Shown here: positions 56,401 through 57,637 of the stretch, in pieces
Numbering within the stretch: position 1 is the stretch's first letter
Layout of the letters: every line of letters starts with the position of its first letter
DNA from: Antedon mediterranea
Lineage: Eukaryota > Echinodermata > Crinoidea > Comatulida > Antedonidae
Direction of reading: 5' to 3'
Assembly (NCBI RefSeq): GCF_964355755.1
Contig: NC_092671.1
Location: 35,669,304 to 35,729,303, forward strand
Length of the DNA: 60,000 nt
Notes under the pieces: model-generated
What the model saw: only the letters and a program-made list of their open reading frames with translations
The model's database searches: none
Told to the model about the DNA's origin: nothing
Position numbers and translations under genes: made by a program

Positions 56401-57503
56401 TCTTAATATTAATAATAATAATATTCGTTCTTATATGGTATTGCACAATTGCTTCTAAGAGCTTCGGATTATTACCCCGGTTATTATTTAATACTCCCAT
56501 AGTGCAGCTAGTAATCAGCACAAAGTTGTGTCTTGATCTAACCGGGTACCTATTTATACGCCTGGGTGGAGAGAGGCAAACATAAGTAAAGTATCTTGCT
56601 TAAGAATGTAAGAAATGCAGCAAGAGTTGGATTCGGACTCAACATTCACAGCCACACGCCCTAATAAATAAATTAATAATGTTAATAATTTTATATATAA
56701 ATGTAATTTGATTTTTTAAATTGAAGTTCCTTTTTTTCTCAGCACCTGGTAAAGAAATTCCAACAAGAAGAACAAACACGGGTTGCTGTACTAAGCATAC
56801 AGGCAGCAGGAGTGGTAGGATGCTACACTTTATTAACTATTAAAAGTGGTTTTTCTATTTTTAATTTGTGAGTGTAGTATGATATAAACTAGTAAGAGTC
56901 CAAGCAGTAAAGTGATCTTTATTTTTAAATCTTAACTTAATCATAGTCCAATTTTTAACATTATTTAACCTTATTTAACCTTTTACTGTTTTTACATATC
57001 TTTAAAATTGTATTTTTTTAATTTTTTATTTTTTTGTATTTATTTTTATGGTGTTTTTTATTCTTGGAATAAAAATTTCTATTACTATGTATTTGACAAT
57101 AAATTTGAACTTGAACTGCCATCGTAACGGCAAGTATTCGAGGCTTACTTGCTCCATGATTCTGGCGGTAGAACCAATCTGTGTAGGTACTGTAGGTCCA
57201 GTGTTCAAACAAAATGATCATAATAATGCACTTTAAAGAACCTGTACATCTTTCGAATCGTTAAATAGGTGGTTTACCTTGTTTTGGAGTCATTCATTTA
57301 CATGTACAATTTTTTTTTACCAGGGCCTAACATTCACTGCAGCTACTGACGTAGTGTTTGCTGAACTCCACTGGACGCCTGGTGTACTTGAGCAGTGTGA
57401 GGACCGAGCTCATCGTATTGGTCAGGTCAATTCAATTCATGTTCACTATCTTATTGCTAAAGGTTCTATTGACGAGTGGATGTGGGCTGCATTGTCCAGA
57501 AAG
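304..57503 (+). CDS. ZRANB3: ZRANB3-like SNF2 annealing helicase, partial (9 exons)
   Basis: Joined exons 304-482, 10981-11212, 12941-13059, 40751-40823, 50959-51030, 53427-53561, 56050-56235, 56743-56814 and 57324-57503 give 416 codons without a stop or frameshift. In order they show Walker A (MGLGKT), motif Ia (VPSSLRYPW), the DESH box, LLTGTPALARP, GASNLEELH, QLPPKQRQ, FLVFAHH, IRIDG, SIQAAGVGLTFTAA and EDRAHRIGQ. The GxxxxWDxxGASNLxELH and QAAGxGLTFTAA signatures fit ZRANB3 better than its paralogue SMARCAL1. In the family this is an ATP-driven DNA-annealing and fork-remodelling enzyme recruited to polyubiquitinated PCNA at stalled replication forks in the nucleus. Only the ATPase motor is in the window. 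The start codon and the C-terminal PCNA-binding, NZF and HNH modules are outside it. The splice phases (2,0,2, then 0 throughout) and the intact frame argue for a functional gene. Homology is judged from remembered family motifs, not from a search. Confidence 0.87.
566..1220. repeat. Dispersed ~650-bp repeat, copy 1
   Basis: It begins CTAGAAAGCCACTCCGAGAG, then TGCATACCTCCGCC, and ends near CCTTGGCGGAGGTAA. The ACCTCCGCC and GGCGGAGGT ends are inverted with respect to each other. A second copy lies at 30641-31262, with long nearly identical stretches in between (for example around GCAACGCGAAAATCAAACGA). Both carry a CAAACAAACAAACAAACA tract near the right end. The superfamily is uncertain. 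The short inverted ends favour a non-autonomous DNA element, but no clean target duplication is visible. Confidence 0.7.
2655..2880 (+). mobile_element. tRNA-derived SINE-like repeat (family 2)
   Basis: The left part reads like a tRNA gene. It has an A-box-like TAACCGAGTGGTTAGGAC at about 2662-2680 and a B-box-like GGGTTCAACTTCC about 30 bases later, flanked by roughly complementary GAGTTGGGT and CAGTCTACTC. A tRNA-unrelated body follows (about 2725-2880). I see no clear poly-A tail or target duplication. I saw only one copy in the window, so family membership is inferred from the tRNA-like head. Confidence 0.5.
3012..3303. repeat. Tandem duplication, ~142/150 bp units
   Basis: Copy 1 (3012-3153) and copy 2 (3154-3303) share AATAATATTGACA, GACAGTAATAAATATC, TGAATGAATTGTGAA, GTGTGCATTATGTTGTT and TAGTTAAGAGCAGAAATTA in the same order, with a small indel in the middle. 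Confidence 0.85.
4205..4290. repeat. Inverted-repeat partner of 7565-7675 (left)
   Basis: The block containing TGTGTACAGCCACATCAAAA then CCAGGCGC is matched, in reverse orientation, by GCCTGGTTTTGATGTGGCTG at 7570-7590. It also carries the GATATGTCCAAATA and GATGCCCAAATATG words of the TTA-type MITE family. It may be the arm of a larger foldback element or a fragment of that MITE family. Confidence 0.55.
4960..5120. repeat. AGGCCTAG-rich palindromic patch
   Basis: The 8-mer TAGGCCTA and its variants (CTAGGCCTAG, TAGGCTAG, CTAGCTAG) recur many times, together with GCGGAGATCCGC, a perfect 12-bp palindrome. The stretch is much richer in G+C than its neighbours and lies just left of the foldback element at 5147. 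No promoter or gene could be tied to it. Confidence 0.6.
5147..6246. mobile_element. 1.1 kb foldback DNA transposon, hAT-like 8-bp TSD
   Basis: The ends GGGGTGTCACGAAA and TTTCGTGACACCCC are inverted. The terminal inverted repeats (5147-5239 and 6154-6246) match over about 90 bp with a single visible mismatch and contain several iterations of CACGAAAGCTMAGACC. AACAACAA occurs immediately outside both ends (5139-5146 and 6247-6254), an exact 8-bp target-site duplication as expected for hAT-type insertion. Inner blocks are also inverted: GCACCTGCCTTTCTTGTATT (from about 5476) against AATACAAGGCAGGTGC (about 6131), and CAATGTTTTTGTTTCTATGG (about 5683) against CCATAGAAACAAAAACATTG (about 5932). 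Most of the element can therefore fold on itself. No transposase ORF is present. Short minus-strand ORFs at 5520-5823 look like chance. Confidence 0.88.
6459..6938. repeat. 2.x-copy 178-bp tandem repeat with an insertion
   Basis: Copy 1 starts at 6459, copy 2 at 6637 and a truncated third at 6899. All share CACAAATAAAATACTGGTA, and copies 1 and 2 also share CATCATGCTTAAAAACATTG. Each unit begins CCAGTACAA and carries TACTGG about 40 bases on, so the unit start is a potential hairpin. A 95-bp insertion (6781-6875) separates the second and third copies. Confidence 0.85.
6781..6875 (-). mobile_element. Short Penelope-like 3' fragment with 12-bp TSD
   Basis: ATACATAACATT lies directly on both sides (6769-6780 and 6876-6887), marking this as a discrete insertion. 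The inserted sequence on the minus strand (AACTCAACAGTTCTTTTCAG, then TACGTGGTGTACCGCAAAC) recurs on the plus strand at 52630-52690, where it follows CCTGAGGACGATCAAAGCAT and GAACGAAACGTCGAG. That preceding text resembles the 3' untranslated region of Penelope-like elements. The element class is an inference from the motif; the insertion itself is seen directly. Confidence 0.65.
7565..7675. repeat. Inverted-repeat partner of 4205-4290 (right)
   Basis: It contains GCCTGGTTTTGATGTGGCTG, complementary to 4250-4285, then MITE-like GTGTCCATATATGGGCACAT and CACATTTTTTTGTAACATAA. It could be a diverged arm of the same element as 4205-4290 or an independent MITE fragment. Confidence 0.5.
8096..8234. 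mobile_element. MITE (GTCTACACTATC family), copy 1
   Basis: It starts GTCTACACTATCAAAA and ends TTTGATAGTTTAGACAGAGC, inverted ends shared with copies at 26296-26431 and 43190-43378. The interior has the family's CATATTTGGGYATATCACTA words. The left end is eroded and no target duplication can be read. Confidence 0.75.
9093..9381 (+). mobile_element. tRNA-derived SINE (family 1), full copy
   Basis: The head reads GTGAGTGGCCGAGCGGTTAA (A box), then about 40 bases on GGGGTTCGAGGCTCACTCAC (B box plus acceptor strand). The GTGAGTG and CACTCAC ends pair. This is a class-II-like tRNA head with a long central part. The body contains GGTTCTGGTGGTAGAACGAG and TCTTTGACTGAAGAGGTTAC, and the 3' end is an (AATC)n-like tail (AATTCAATCAATCAATTA). 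Other copies lie at 51693-51977 (+), 57118-57280 (+) and 57638-57921 (-). Transcription would use the internal Pol III boxes. Confidence 0.87.
9470..9700. repeat. Dispersed repeat, copy 2 (see 20-290)
   Basis: It shares AGTTAAATTCAAC, TTTTTTCAGGTAAATA, ATCCAATTTTTGGTCA, TATTATGTGAAATTAAAAT and TTTTTCAGGGTGACAATAT in the same order with 97-290, and more weakly with 17690-17990. There is no coding capacity and no obvious termini. The class is unknown. Confidence 0.75.
10112..10414. repeat. Perfect 153-bp tandem duplication
   Basis: The unit from GGGAAATCCATGTATAGTAA to ACATAAGGCAACTT occurs at 10112 and again at 10265. I found no difference between the two copies by eye, which implies recent duplication or gene conversion. 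Confidence 0.9.
10626..10850 (-). mobile_element. Non-LTR retrotransposon C-terminal remnant
   Basis: The minus strand encodes a 73-residue reading frame containing WQSKHGLAKQGRPALTYIDV, then LETDTGMQKDELAVTMADKK and LWRNLV. The GRPxxTYIDxLxxDTGxxxxEL...DRxxWRxxV pattern is the familiar C-terminal tail of reverse-transcriptase polyproteins in invertebrate genomes. Nothing upstream of it in that frame shows an RT domain, so it is a short, 5'-truncated relic. It sits about 130 bp before ZRANB3 exon b, in the opposite orientation. The overlapping plus-strand reading frames are shadows. Confidence 0.7.
10981..11212 (+). CDS. ZRANB3: ZRANB3 exon b: DESH box and motif III
   Basis: After completing the split Gly codon it encodes AISTCKVCLIGYGL, then KQQFQVIVVDESHYLKNLKA with the motif II DESH that coordinates Mg-ATP, KVLLPLLKKAKR, and LLLLTGTPALARPAE (motif III, coupling ATP hydrolysis to DNA movement). 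It completes RecA lobe 1 of the SNF2 motor. The acceptor is AAATATAG at 10973-10980 and the donor is GTGTGT at 11213, phase 0 after Glu. The register with human ZRANB3 (IVDESHYMKS, LLTGTPALGRPEE) is continuous with no gaps. An in-frame extension upstream into intron and repeat is not part of the exon. Confidence 0.92.
11213..12940 (+). other. 1.7 kb intron
   Basis: This phase-0 GT-AG intron has very AT-rich sequence. I see no recognisable mobile element or open reading frame. GAGCGGTAACAGTAAGCG near 11583 and CAGCGGAAACCGCTCATC near 11644 suggest a small decayed inverted element with GAGCGGT-type ends, but it is too eroded to call. Confidence 0.7.
12941..13059 (+). CDS. ZRANB3: ZRANB3 exon c: lobe 1/lobe 2 linker region
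   Basis: It encodes LFPQLDCLQPGLFGTWTTFT, then KRFCGAGWRYFGRNKTWDT, aligning residue for residue with the family's LFxQxxxLxPxxFGxWTxxxKRYC...YFGxxxxWD segment. This SNF2-specific insertion region follows motif III. The acceptor is TATTTAATAG at 12931-12940. The donor is GTAATA at 13060, leaving AG of a split Ser codon (phase 2) that is completed by T at 40751. The assignment as ZRANB3 rather than SMARCAL1 rests partly on this segment. Confidence 0.9.
13290..13360 (-). repeat. Dispersed repeat end, inverted copy of 45170-45230
   Basis: CAGGCAGCCAAAGGCTGAAA, then TGAGTATAATTTTACAGAT is the reverse complement, with few changes, of ATCTGTAAAATTATACTCAT, TTCAGCATTTGGCTGCCTGT at 45178-45218. In the other copy this precedes AATAAATATACCTTGAATAAA, resembling a retroelement 3' end. 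More of the copy may extend left to about 13085. Confidence 0.65.
13520..13740 (+). repeat. Dispersed repeat with CCGACC iterations
   Basis: Around TTCCGACCGACCAACCAGCT the sequence runs through several CCGACC/CCAACC units into GACATAGTGAGCTGTAGAGT, then CGCGTTGCATG. The inverse of the right end (CATGCAACGCGACTCTACAG, then CTCACTATGTCGGTCGG) lies at 44088-44130. Two copies in opposite orientation make it a dispersed element; its class is not known to me. Confidence 0.65.
17155..17715. repeat. Tandem duplication, ~300-bp units
   Basis: Copies at 17155-17455 and 17470-17715 share GGATTTGAC, CATAATGC, GTACATATTGCTGAA, GGAAATGTTTCA, GCCACTGTGATGAGTAG and CATTTTTTAGTTTTAAGTTA in order. The right ends merge into the dispersed repeat that continues to 17990. 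Confidence 0.8.
17690..17990. repeat. Dispersed repeat, copy 3 (see 20-290)
   Basis: Shared words with 20-290 include TTCCACGGAAAAAA (TTCCATGGAAAAAA at 33), CGATCCAATT, AAAGTGAATAACTA and GCCATATTCAACAAAAAT, in the same order. It is longer than the other copies, with insertions near 17760-17830. Confidence 0.65.
18750..18850. mobile_element. Probable Penelope-like 3' fragment, diverged
   Basis: GCAGTACACCACGTATGTTA and CATTTGATTTCACCATGCAA with ACCTTCAAACAA match parts of the 6781-6875 insertion (GCGGTACACCACGTATATTA; rc of GTTTGAAGGTTTGCATGG). Here the two halves are arranged differently, so this is a rearranged or independent copy of the same family. Confidence 0.5.
19331..19371. repeat. 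Short hairpin CTAGAGGGT...ACCCTCTAG
   Basis: ACTAGAGGGTGCGCGAGCGA and AGCGAGTGAACCCTCTAGT form a roughly 40-base imperfect palindrome with GC-rich centre (GCGAGCGAAGCGAG) in AT-rich surroundings, directly left of a triplicated repeat. It could be one end of a decayed DNA element. Confidence 0.55.
19367..19755. repeat. Three tandem ~130-145 bp units
   Basis: Each unit contains TAATTGATAGATTAATAATT (or a close variant), AATGTTATACAATMATTGCA, GGTGTATAGATTAGTGTAGG and TCACCAA. Units start near 19367, 19500 and 19647. The spacing differs by small indels. Confidence 0.8.
19859..20065 (-). other. Unrecognised 68-codon ORF, less AT-rich than its surroundings
   Basis: The minus-strand frame contains a Met-led hydrophobic stretch (MDFKIVNGFLVCLGLL) followed by TDLNLTPHGRKRYGRWMA and a second hydrophobic segment (SVLLGRIGEILLLCMILTE). 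The base composition is visibly less AT-rich than the surrounding intron. The GRKR could be read as an amidation and dibasic cleavage signal after a signal peptide, but one short ORF with no homologue and no splice context does not establish a gene. It could equally be a decayed transposon fragment or chance. Confidence 0.2.
20607..20676 (-). other. tRNA-like sequence (SINE head or pseudogene), copy 1
   Basis: Read on the minus strand it starts GCCCCAGTGGTCTAATGGTT and ends CCGAGTTTGAGTCTCGGTTG, GGGC. The acceptor arms GCCCCAG and TTGGGGC pair (last pair G-U). A five-pair T-stem CCGAG/CTCGG encloses TTTGAGT, and CTGC/GCAG encloses a seven-base anticodon loop ATATCAA. The anticodon would be AUC, which is not a normal animal isoacceptor. 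The D-loop GG is present. The odd anticodon and its tandem, repeat-embedded setting favour a tRNA-derived repeat over a working tRNA gene. Confidence 0.6.
20978..21048 (-). other. tRNA-like sequence, copy 2
   Basis: This is the same tRNA-like fold in the second 371-bp unit, one base longer (TAATGGTTAGGGC in the D-arm, closer to a standard A box), with one T-stem change producing a G-U pair. The anticodon loop ATATCAA is unchanged. Confidence 0.6.
24543..24806. repeat. 22-bp minisatellite, 12 copies
   Basis: There are twelve contiguous imperfect units of GACTCCTTGTTTGTGAGATC CA, each exactly 22 bp (12 x 22 = 264), varying mainly at the CCTTG/CATTG and TTTGTGA/TTTGGGA positions. The period is not a multiple of three and no ORF crosses it. 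Confidence 0.93.
26296..26431. mobile_element. MITE (GTCTACACTATC family), copy 2
   Basis: It starts AGTTCTGTCTACACTATCAA and ends TTTGATAGTGTGGACAGAGC T, about 20-bp inverted ends. Flanks are ATA (26293-26295) and TTA (26432-26434), a possible degraded three-base target duplication. There is no coding capacity. Confidence 0.82.
27500..27570. mobile_element. Possible Penelope-like 3' motif
   Basis: CTTCTGTGTATTGTGGAAAA, then GGATCGAAACGTCACAAGTA resembles the stem-loop plus GAAACGTC that precedes the 3' end of Penelope-like elements, and the similar text at 52590-52630. No reverse transcriptase or GIY-YIG reading frame is found nearby. Confidence 0.35.
29060..29917 (-). other. Hypothetical repetitive ORF across the minisatellite
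   Basis: The 285-codon minus-strand frame has a unique N-terminal part of about 45 residues (begins MNRPHIVWPKNAEKLYNN), thirteen copies of a Gln/His/Ser-rich 15-residue repeat with K/P variation (LKQQLH/LKPQLH) and a C-terminal tail with a strongly hydrophobic segment (FTIIILYIDIFLILTIPLYS), which would be membrane-like. I recognise no family. The openness is explained by a 45-bp period with no stop in the unit, and the flanks are short. I treat it as a probable non-gene unless transcripts are found. Confidence 0.25.
29203..29789. repeat. 45-bp minisatellite, 13 copies, open on both strands
   Basis: There are thirteen near-identical 45-bp units (GTTATTGTGAAGCTGTTGTT, TAAGGTGTATACTGGACTGT, TGAAA). 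Variants are a G in GCTGTGG, TGCAAG for TGAAAG, and one ATTG for ACTG. The period is divisible by three, so one stop-free frame stays open throughout on each strand: minus 29060-29917 (285 codons, repeat NNFQQSSIHLKQQLH) and plus 29207-29923 (238 codons, repeat VKLLFKVYTGLLKVI). The plus strand is strongly G-over-C biased (13 G to 3 C per unit). Nothing shows that either frame is expressed. Confidence 0.92.
30036..30510. repeat. Tandem duplication, ~235-250 bp units
   Basis: Copies at about 30036-30270 and 30286-30510 share AAAAATAGTATTAAAT, AAATCGGAAA, ATCGTAAAATAT, TTAAACAATAAATATGTG and TAGTGATTTTAAAAATAG in order. The sequence is extremely AT-rich. Confidence 0.8.
30641..31262. repeat. 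Dispersed ~620-bp repeat, copy 2
   Basis: This is the partner of 566-1220, with the same termini (CTAGAAAGCCACTCCGAGAG and CTTGGCGGAGGTAA) and orientation. A short (TA)n stretch replaces the A-tract of copy 1 at about 30717. A 96-codon plus-strand frame inside it (30876-31166) is not shared as a protein with copy 1 and is not regarded as coding. Confidence 0.75.
31290..33700 (-). mobile_element. CR1/Jockey-group LINE, 5'-truncated and frameshifted
   Basis: On the minus strand the element runs from a linker region (PWLTKNVILLIRKRDALKRR, about 33520), through the RT start (KICPLHKGGNKNECNNYRPI), SGFRPGYSTTTALL, IDLKRAFDTVNHSILINKL and GIPQGSILGPLMFLLYVNDL to the catalytic MYADDTAIY and CKHLGVILDNNLCW. 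The tail is AATAAAGC followed by (TTA)n at 31302-31330. Two breaks are visible: after TETWLEAIY (about 32676) and just before GIPQGS (about 32490), where the reading frame shifts. The endonuclease domain is missing. The GIPQGS/YADD signature places it in the Jockey/CR1 group. It is dead, but fairly young by conservation. Confidence 0.9.
34620..34925 (-). mobile_element. Short LINE 3' fragment
   Basis: The minus strand from about 34922 reads INGVEIDQVDKQKYLGTTID and then, after a one-base shift, LKFNTQINTVFKKANQRLYF followed by LRKLKRF. This is the post-RT segment (KYLGxxID...) of a non-LTR retrotransposon. The 3' UTR carries TTATTGGTCCA and GAAATTCGTTTCG, which recur near 8788-8822 (ATTGGTCCACTTC and GAAATTCGTTTTG), so another 3'-end copy of the family lies there. 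There is no catalytic YADD. It is a 5'-truncated relic. Confidence 0.7.
35510..35990 (+). mobile_element. LINE RT-distal fragment, frameshifted
   Basis: The plus strand reads VMVTGKRVNRDKKWKIGDEL, then ITEVNNYKYLGVIICANQKE, and after a frameshift at about 35640 continues HYQHVIQKGNRLIAYIKSII with LPSINYACGVWHCNSKSDIY and LEKLQLQMARFLL (118-codon frame 35633-35989). The KYLGVI and GVWxCNSxxxxxLEKLQ patterns belong to the region C-terminal of the RT domain. It differs from the larger element that follows at 36.3 kb, so it is a separate, older insertion. Confidence 0.72.
36101..36215. repeat. Direct repeat flanking the LINE (left)
   Basis: AATGTCACTATTTCTAAAAA and then TTTTCAAG..TTTTTGAATGG..AAACATTTTGG..TTTTTAGTGTTG are matched in order at 39721-39825 (AATGTCACTATTTATAAAAA, TTTTGAATCG, AAACATTTTT, TTTTTTAGTGCTG). 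The copies are diverged, so this is older than the LINE insertion. Confidence 0.6.
36320..39703 (+). mobile_element. Nearly complete CR1/Jockey-group LINE (EN + RT)
   Basis: The endonuclease begins in the 36344-36664 frame (IHFNTRSLLGKMD, IAITESWL) and continues after a one-base frame change near 36640 in the 36637-39009 frame: GGGVALYVRNN, GTIYRAPS, LLGDFNID, TLIDNILTN, SDHLPVF. The RT follows: RVTPIFKAGKKDTLSNYRPI, FGFRKHFDTA, VFVDLSKAFDTINHPILL, GVPQGSLLGPLLFLLYVNDI, FLYADDTTLI and FLGVSIDSRLTWKPHV. An in-frame TGA at 39007-39009 interrupts the C-terminal part, which then stays open to 39363 (RFTGPKIWNSLPN). The 3' UTR ends in a (TGAAA)n tail (about 39683-39703). All APE-endonuclease and RT catalytic motifs are present. 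No separate ORF1 is evident, and the 5' boundary is not clear. Confidence 0.92.
39721..39825. repeat. Direct repeat flanking the LINE (right)
   Basis: This is the partner of 36101-36215, starting 18 bases beyond the LINE tail. Either the LINE entered a pre-existing pair of related repeats, or the two are parts of a larger duplicated block. Confidence 0.6.
40751..40823 (+). CDS. ZRANB3: ZRANB3 exon d: GASNLEEL segment
   Basis: T completes the split Ser codon; then GASNLEELHNKLKSTVLIRR and EKKN. The family has GASNLxELHxLLSxxMIRRLKxEVL at this point, the start of RecA lobe 2. The acceptor follows a long T-tract (TTTTTTTTTTAG at 40739-40750). The donor is the consensus GTAAGT at 40824, phase 0. 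The Leu usually following IRR is Glu here (IRREKK), a small departure in a conserved helix that is worth confirming in transcripts. Confidence 0.88.
42817..42896. repeat. 40-bp tandem duplication
   Basis: AATTGCCTGATGGATATTTA, then ACATTAGGTTAGACATT occurs twice, 40 bp apart, with no visible mismatch before the copies diverge at their right ends. Confidence 0.9.
43190..43378. mobile_element. MITE (GTCTACACTATC family), copy 3, TTA TSD
   Basis: The ends AGATCTGTCTACACTA and CGTGTAGACAGAGCT are inverted. TTA flanks both sides exactly (43187-43189 and 43379-43381), the three-base duplication typical of PIF/Harbinger-type elements. Internally a 21-bp unit (CATATTTGGGCATATCACTA C) is repeated about four times, which makes this copy longer than the other two. 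Confidence 0.85.
44085..44175 (-). repeat. Dispersed repeat end (partner of 13520-13740)
   Basis: TTGCATGCAACGCGACTCTA, then CAGCTCACTATGTCGGTCGG runs in the opposite orientation to the 13.5 kb copy, followed by GAGCACACGACTGCAGCCAT (compare ATGATTGCAGTCACATGCTC at about 13629). Confidence 0.65.
45170..45230 (+). repeat. Dispersed repeat end (partner of 13290-13360)
   Basis: ATCTGTAAAATTATACTCAT, TTCAGCATTTGGCTGCCTGT, then within 40 bases AATAAATATACCTTGAATAA, a possible retroelement polyadenylation and tail region. No coding sequence is attached. Confidence 0.6.
46070..46170. repeat. 22-bp minisatellite, 5 copies
   Basis: There are five units of TGCCACCAAACACTTGTCTG TC with small changes (TTTTC, ACTGTC, ACTCAT). 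The G+C content is higher than the surroundings, and the plus strand has C-rich CCACCAAACAC blocks. Confidence 0.9.
48700..50626 (+). mobile_element. 5'-truncated LINE of a second lineage, two frameshifts
   Basis: The reading frame is open from about 48721 (ELNDIAREAFLLWKFNGK), through INKLNSGKSPGFDGLSAEHL and VPIIKSKSGDITSMDNYRP. After an approximately 5-bp disruption at about 49364 it resumes ALASVVSKIFE, FAFKSQHSTDTCI, FLDASKAFDRVNHW, NGVRQGGVMSPLLYNVYIDN and LSYADDMVLLAPS. A second shift in an A-tract at about 49975 leads to TTYLGCVISNDTRDELDIKR and a C-terminal region ending at 50501. The 3' UTR has AATAAAG and a (TTGAA)n tail to about 50626. The RQGGVxSP and SYADDMVLLAPS signatures differ from the Jockey/CR1-type copies. 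No endonuclease domain is left. Confidence 0.9.
50959..51030 (+). CDS. ZRANB3: ZRANB3 exon e: QLPPKQRQ segment
   Basis: VLHQLPPKQRQKVPFDLADS DQRQ, 24 codons, phase 0 at both ends. SNF2 proteins of the SMARCAL1/ZRANB3 branch have VLxQLPxKxRQ here, the region just before the lobe-2 helices. The acceptor is CTCTCTCTTAG (50948-50958), a good polypyrimidine tract. The donor is GTACAT at 51031. The length (72 nt) is short but it is joined in frame with its neighbours. Confidence 0.9.
51693..51977 (+). mobile_element. tRNA-derived SINE (family 1), copy 2
   Basis: GTGAGTGGCCGAGC, then ATAATATCGGCAGGGGTTCG and AAGCTCACTCACTCC, the body GGTTCTGGTGGTAGAACGAG and TCTTTGACTGAAGAGGTCAC, and an A-rich tail. 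The D-arm region is shortened relative to the 9.1 kb copy, so its A box is damaged. Confidence 0.87.
52560..52700 (+). mobile_element. Penelope-like 3' UTR fragment (probable)
   Basis: CCTGAGGACGATCAAAGCAT, then ATTGAACGAAACGTCGAGAA can form a stem (CGATCAA...TTGAACG) before GAAACGTC. It is followed by AACTCAACAGTTCTTTTCAG and TACGTGGTGTACCGCAAACT, which recur in the TSD-bounded insertion at 6781-6875 (minus) and at 18750-18850. The element class is inferred from the CTGAnGA...GAAACGTC layout common at Penelope-like ends. No ORF is attached. Confidence 0.55.
52774..53052. mobile_element. 279-bp MITE, PIF/Harbinger type (TTA TSD)
   Basis: The ends AGCCTGGTTTCCATAAAAT and ATTTTATGGAAACCAGGCT are perfect inverted repeats continuing with GCTACAC/GTGTAGC. 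TTA lies immediately outside both (52771-52773 and 53053-53055). The interior contains a 68-base hairpin (52898-52965; GATTCATCGCTGACAAAATC against GATTTGTCTGCGATGAATC with centre GAACATGGTTG). It is non-coding and GC-richer than its surroundings, and therefore fairly young or conserved. Confidence 0.9.
53427..53561 (+). CDS. ZRANB3: ZRANB3 exon f: helical lobe-2 segment
   Basis: DLEKHWKDLHSLINDDVADD, RTRSNTTFEIRKLISQLYIQ, TGRTK: 45 codons, phase 0. It matches in position the variable helical stretch of ZRANB3 before motif IV (EEWEKI...LITRMFKQTAIAKAG) and shares the LIxxxxxxTxxAK-like pattern ending at the splice site. The acceptor is TTTTGTAG at 53419-53426 and the donor is GTAATG at 53562. 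Sequence conservation is weaker here than elsewhere, as is usual for this part of the family. Confidence 0.85.
53562..56049 (+). other. 2.5 kb intron
   Basis: AT-rich, with a long (AAAT)n/(AAAAT)n-like tract at about 53928-53982. Short ORFs at 55210-55824 show nothing recognisable. No mobile element could be identified with confidence. Confidence 0.75.
56050..56235 (+). CDS. ZRANB3: ZRANB3 exon g: motif IV and IRIDG
   Basis: IGAVCDYISMMLDNPGLKFL, then VFAHHKDVLTAICQTIM and VQYIRIDGDVPSLDRM, 62 codons, phase 0. KFLVFAHH is motif IV and IRIDG is the conserved helicase C-terminal lobe strand that contacts DNA. A Lys/Glu-rich loop (HNREKKEDVQ) makes this segment somewhat longer than in human ZRANB3. 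The acceptor is TTTTCCAG at 56042-56049 and the donor is GTAAAG at 56236. The frame reads on into the intron for 29 codons (stop at 56320-56322), which is not part of the mature protein. Confidence 0.92.
56236..56742 (+). other. 507-bp intron with an old SINE-like repeat
   Basis: Positions about 56410-56680 look like a decayed dispersed repeat (ATTACCCCGGTTATTATTTA, ACCGGGTACCTATTTATACG, CCTGGGTGGAGAGAGGCAAA, AGTTGGATTCGGACTCAAC). The layout, a GGGTACC/GGTGGAGAGAGGCAA body and a tRNA-B-box-like GATTCGGACTC, is that of a common marine deuterostome repeat. Class assignment is from memory of the pattern. Confidence 0.5.
56743..56814 (+). CDS. ZRANB3: ZRANB3 exon h: motif V start
   Basis: HLVKKFQQEEQTRVAVLSIQ AAGV, 24 codons, phase 0. 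RVAxLSIQAAGxGLTFTAA is motif V of ZRANB3, and the next exon continues GLTFTAA. The acceptor is TTTTTTTCTCAG (56731-56742), preceded by a strong pyrimidine tract. The donor is GTAGGA at 56815. The residue before the junction is Val where human has Gln; other SNF2 families also have Val there. Confidence 0.9.
56815..57323 (+). other. 509-bp intron containing a SINE fragment
   Basis: An AATAAATTTGAACTTGAA-type retroelement tail (about 57096-57115) adjoins a family-1 SINE fragment (57118-57280). The SINE ends about 40 bases before the exon i acceptor (TTTTTTTTTACCAG). Confidence 0.75.
57118..57280 (+). mobile_element. tRNA-derived SINE (family 1), 5'-truncated copy 3
   Basis: It retains GGCAAGTATTCGAGGCTTAC (degraded B box), CCATGATTCTGGCGGTAGAA, GTAGGTCCAGTGTTCAAACA and GTACATCTTTCGAATCG. 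It lacks the A box and most of the 3' end. It is in the same orientation as the gene and lies just upstream of exon i. Confidence 0.78.
57324..57503 (+). CDS. ZRANB3: ZRANB3 exon i: motif V end and motif VI
   Basis: GLTFTAATDVVFAELHWTPG, VLEQCEDRAHRIGQVNSIHV, HYLIAKGSIDEWMWAALSRK: 60 codons, phase 0. EDRAHRIGQ is motif VI with the arginine finger that completes the ATPase site between lobes. HYLIAKGSIDxxMW is the following conserved segment of the SMARCAL1/ZRANB3 branch. The acceptor is TTTTTTTTTACCAG (57310-57323) and the donor is GTATAC at 57504. The next expected exon (AQVTGSTLNG-like in vertebrates) could not be found before 60000. Confidence 0.93.
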
Positions 57504-57637
57504 GTATACATACAATAGTCTGTAGTTGCTAAAATTTCACAAAATGTATGGAATTTGTATAGCTTTGATTGTACATTTATTTTCTTATTTATTCCACTTC
57601 TTACTAAAATGTACATTAGTGAAGGATGGGACCAACA

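Noticed and set aside
304-57503. Gene identity SMARCAL1 instead of ZRANB3
   Set aside because: Some positions resemble SMARCAL1 (FAHHKDVL, ARPAE), but RYFGxxxxWDxxGASNLEEL and QAAGxGLTFTAA match ZRANB3, and SMARCAL1 has NMGLTFSSAD at the latter. A search with HARP or NZF/HNH domains beyond the window would settle it.
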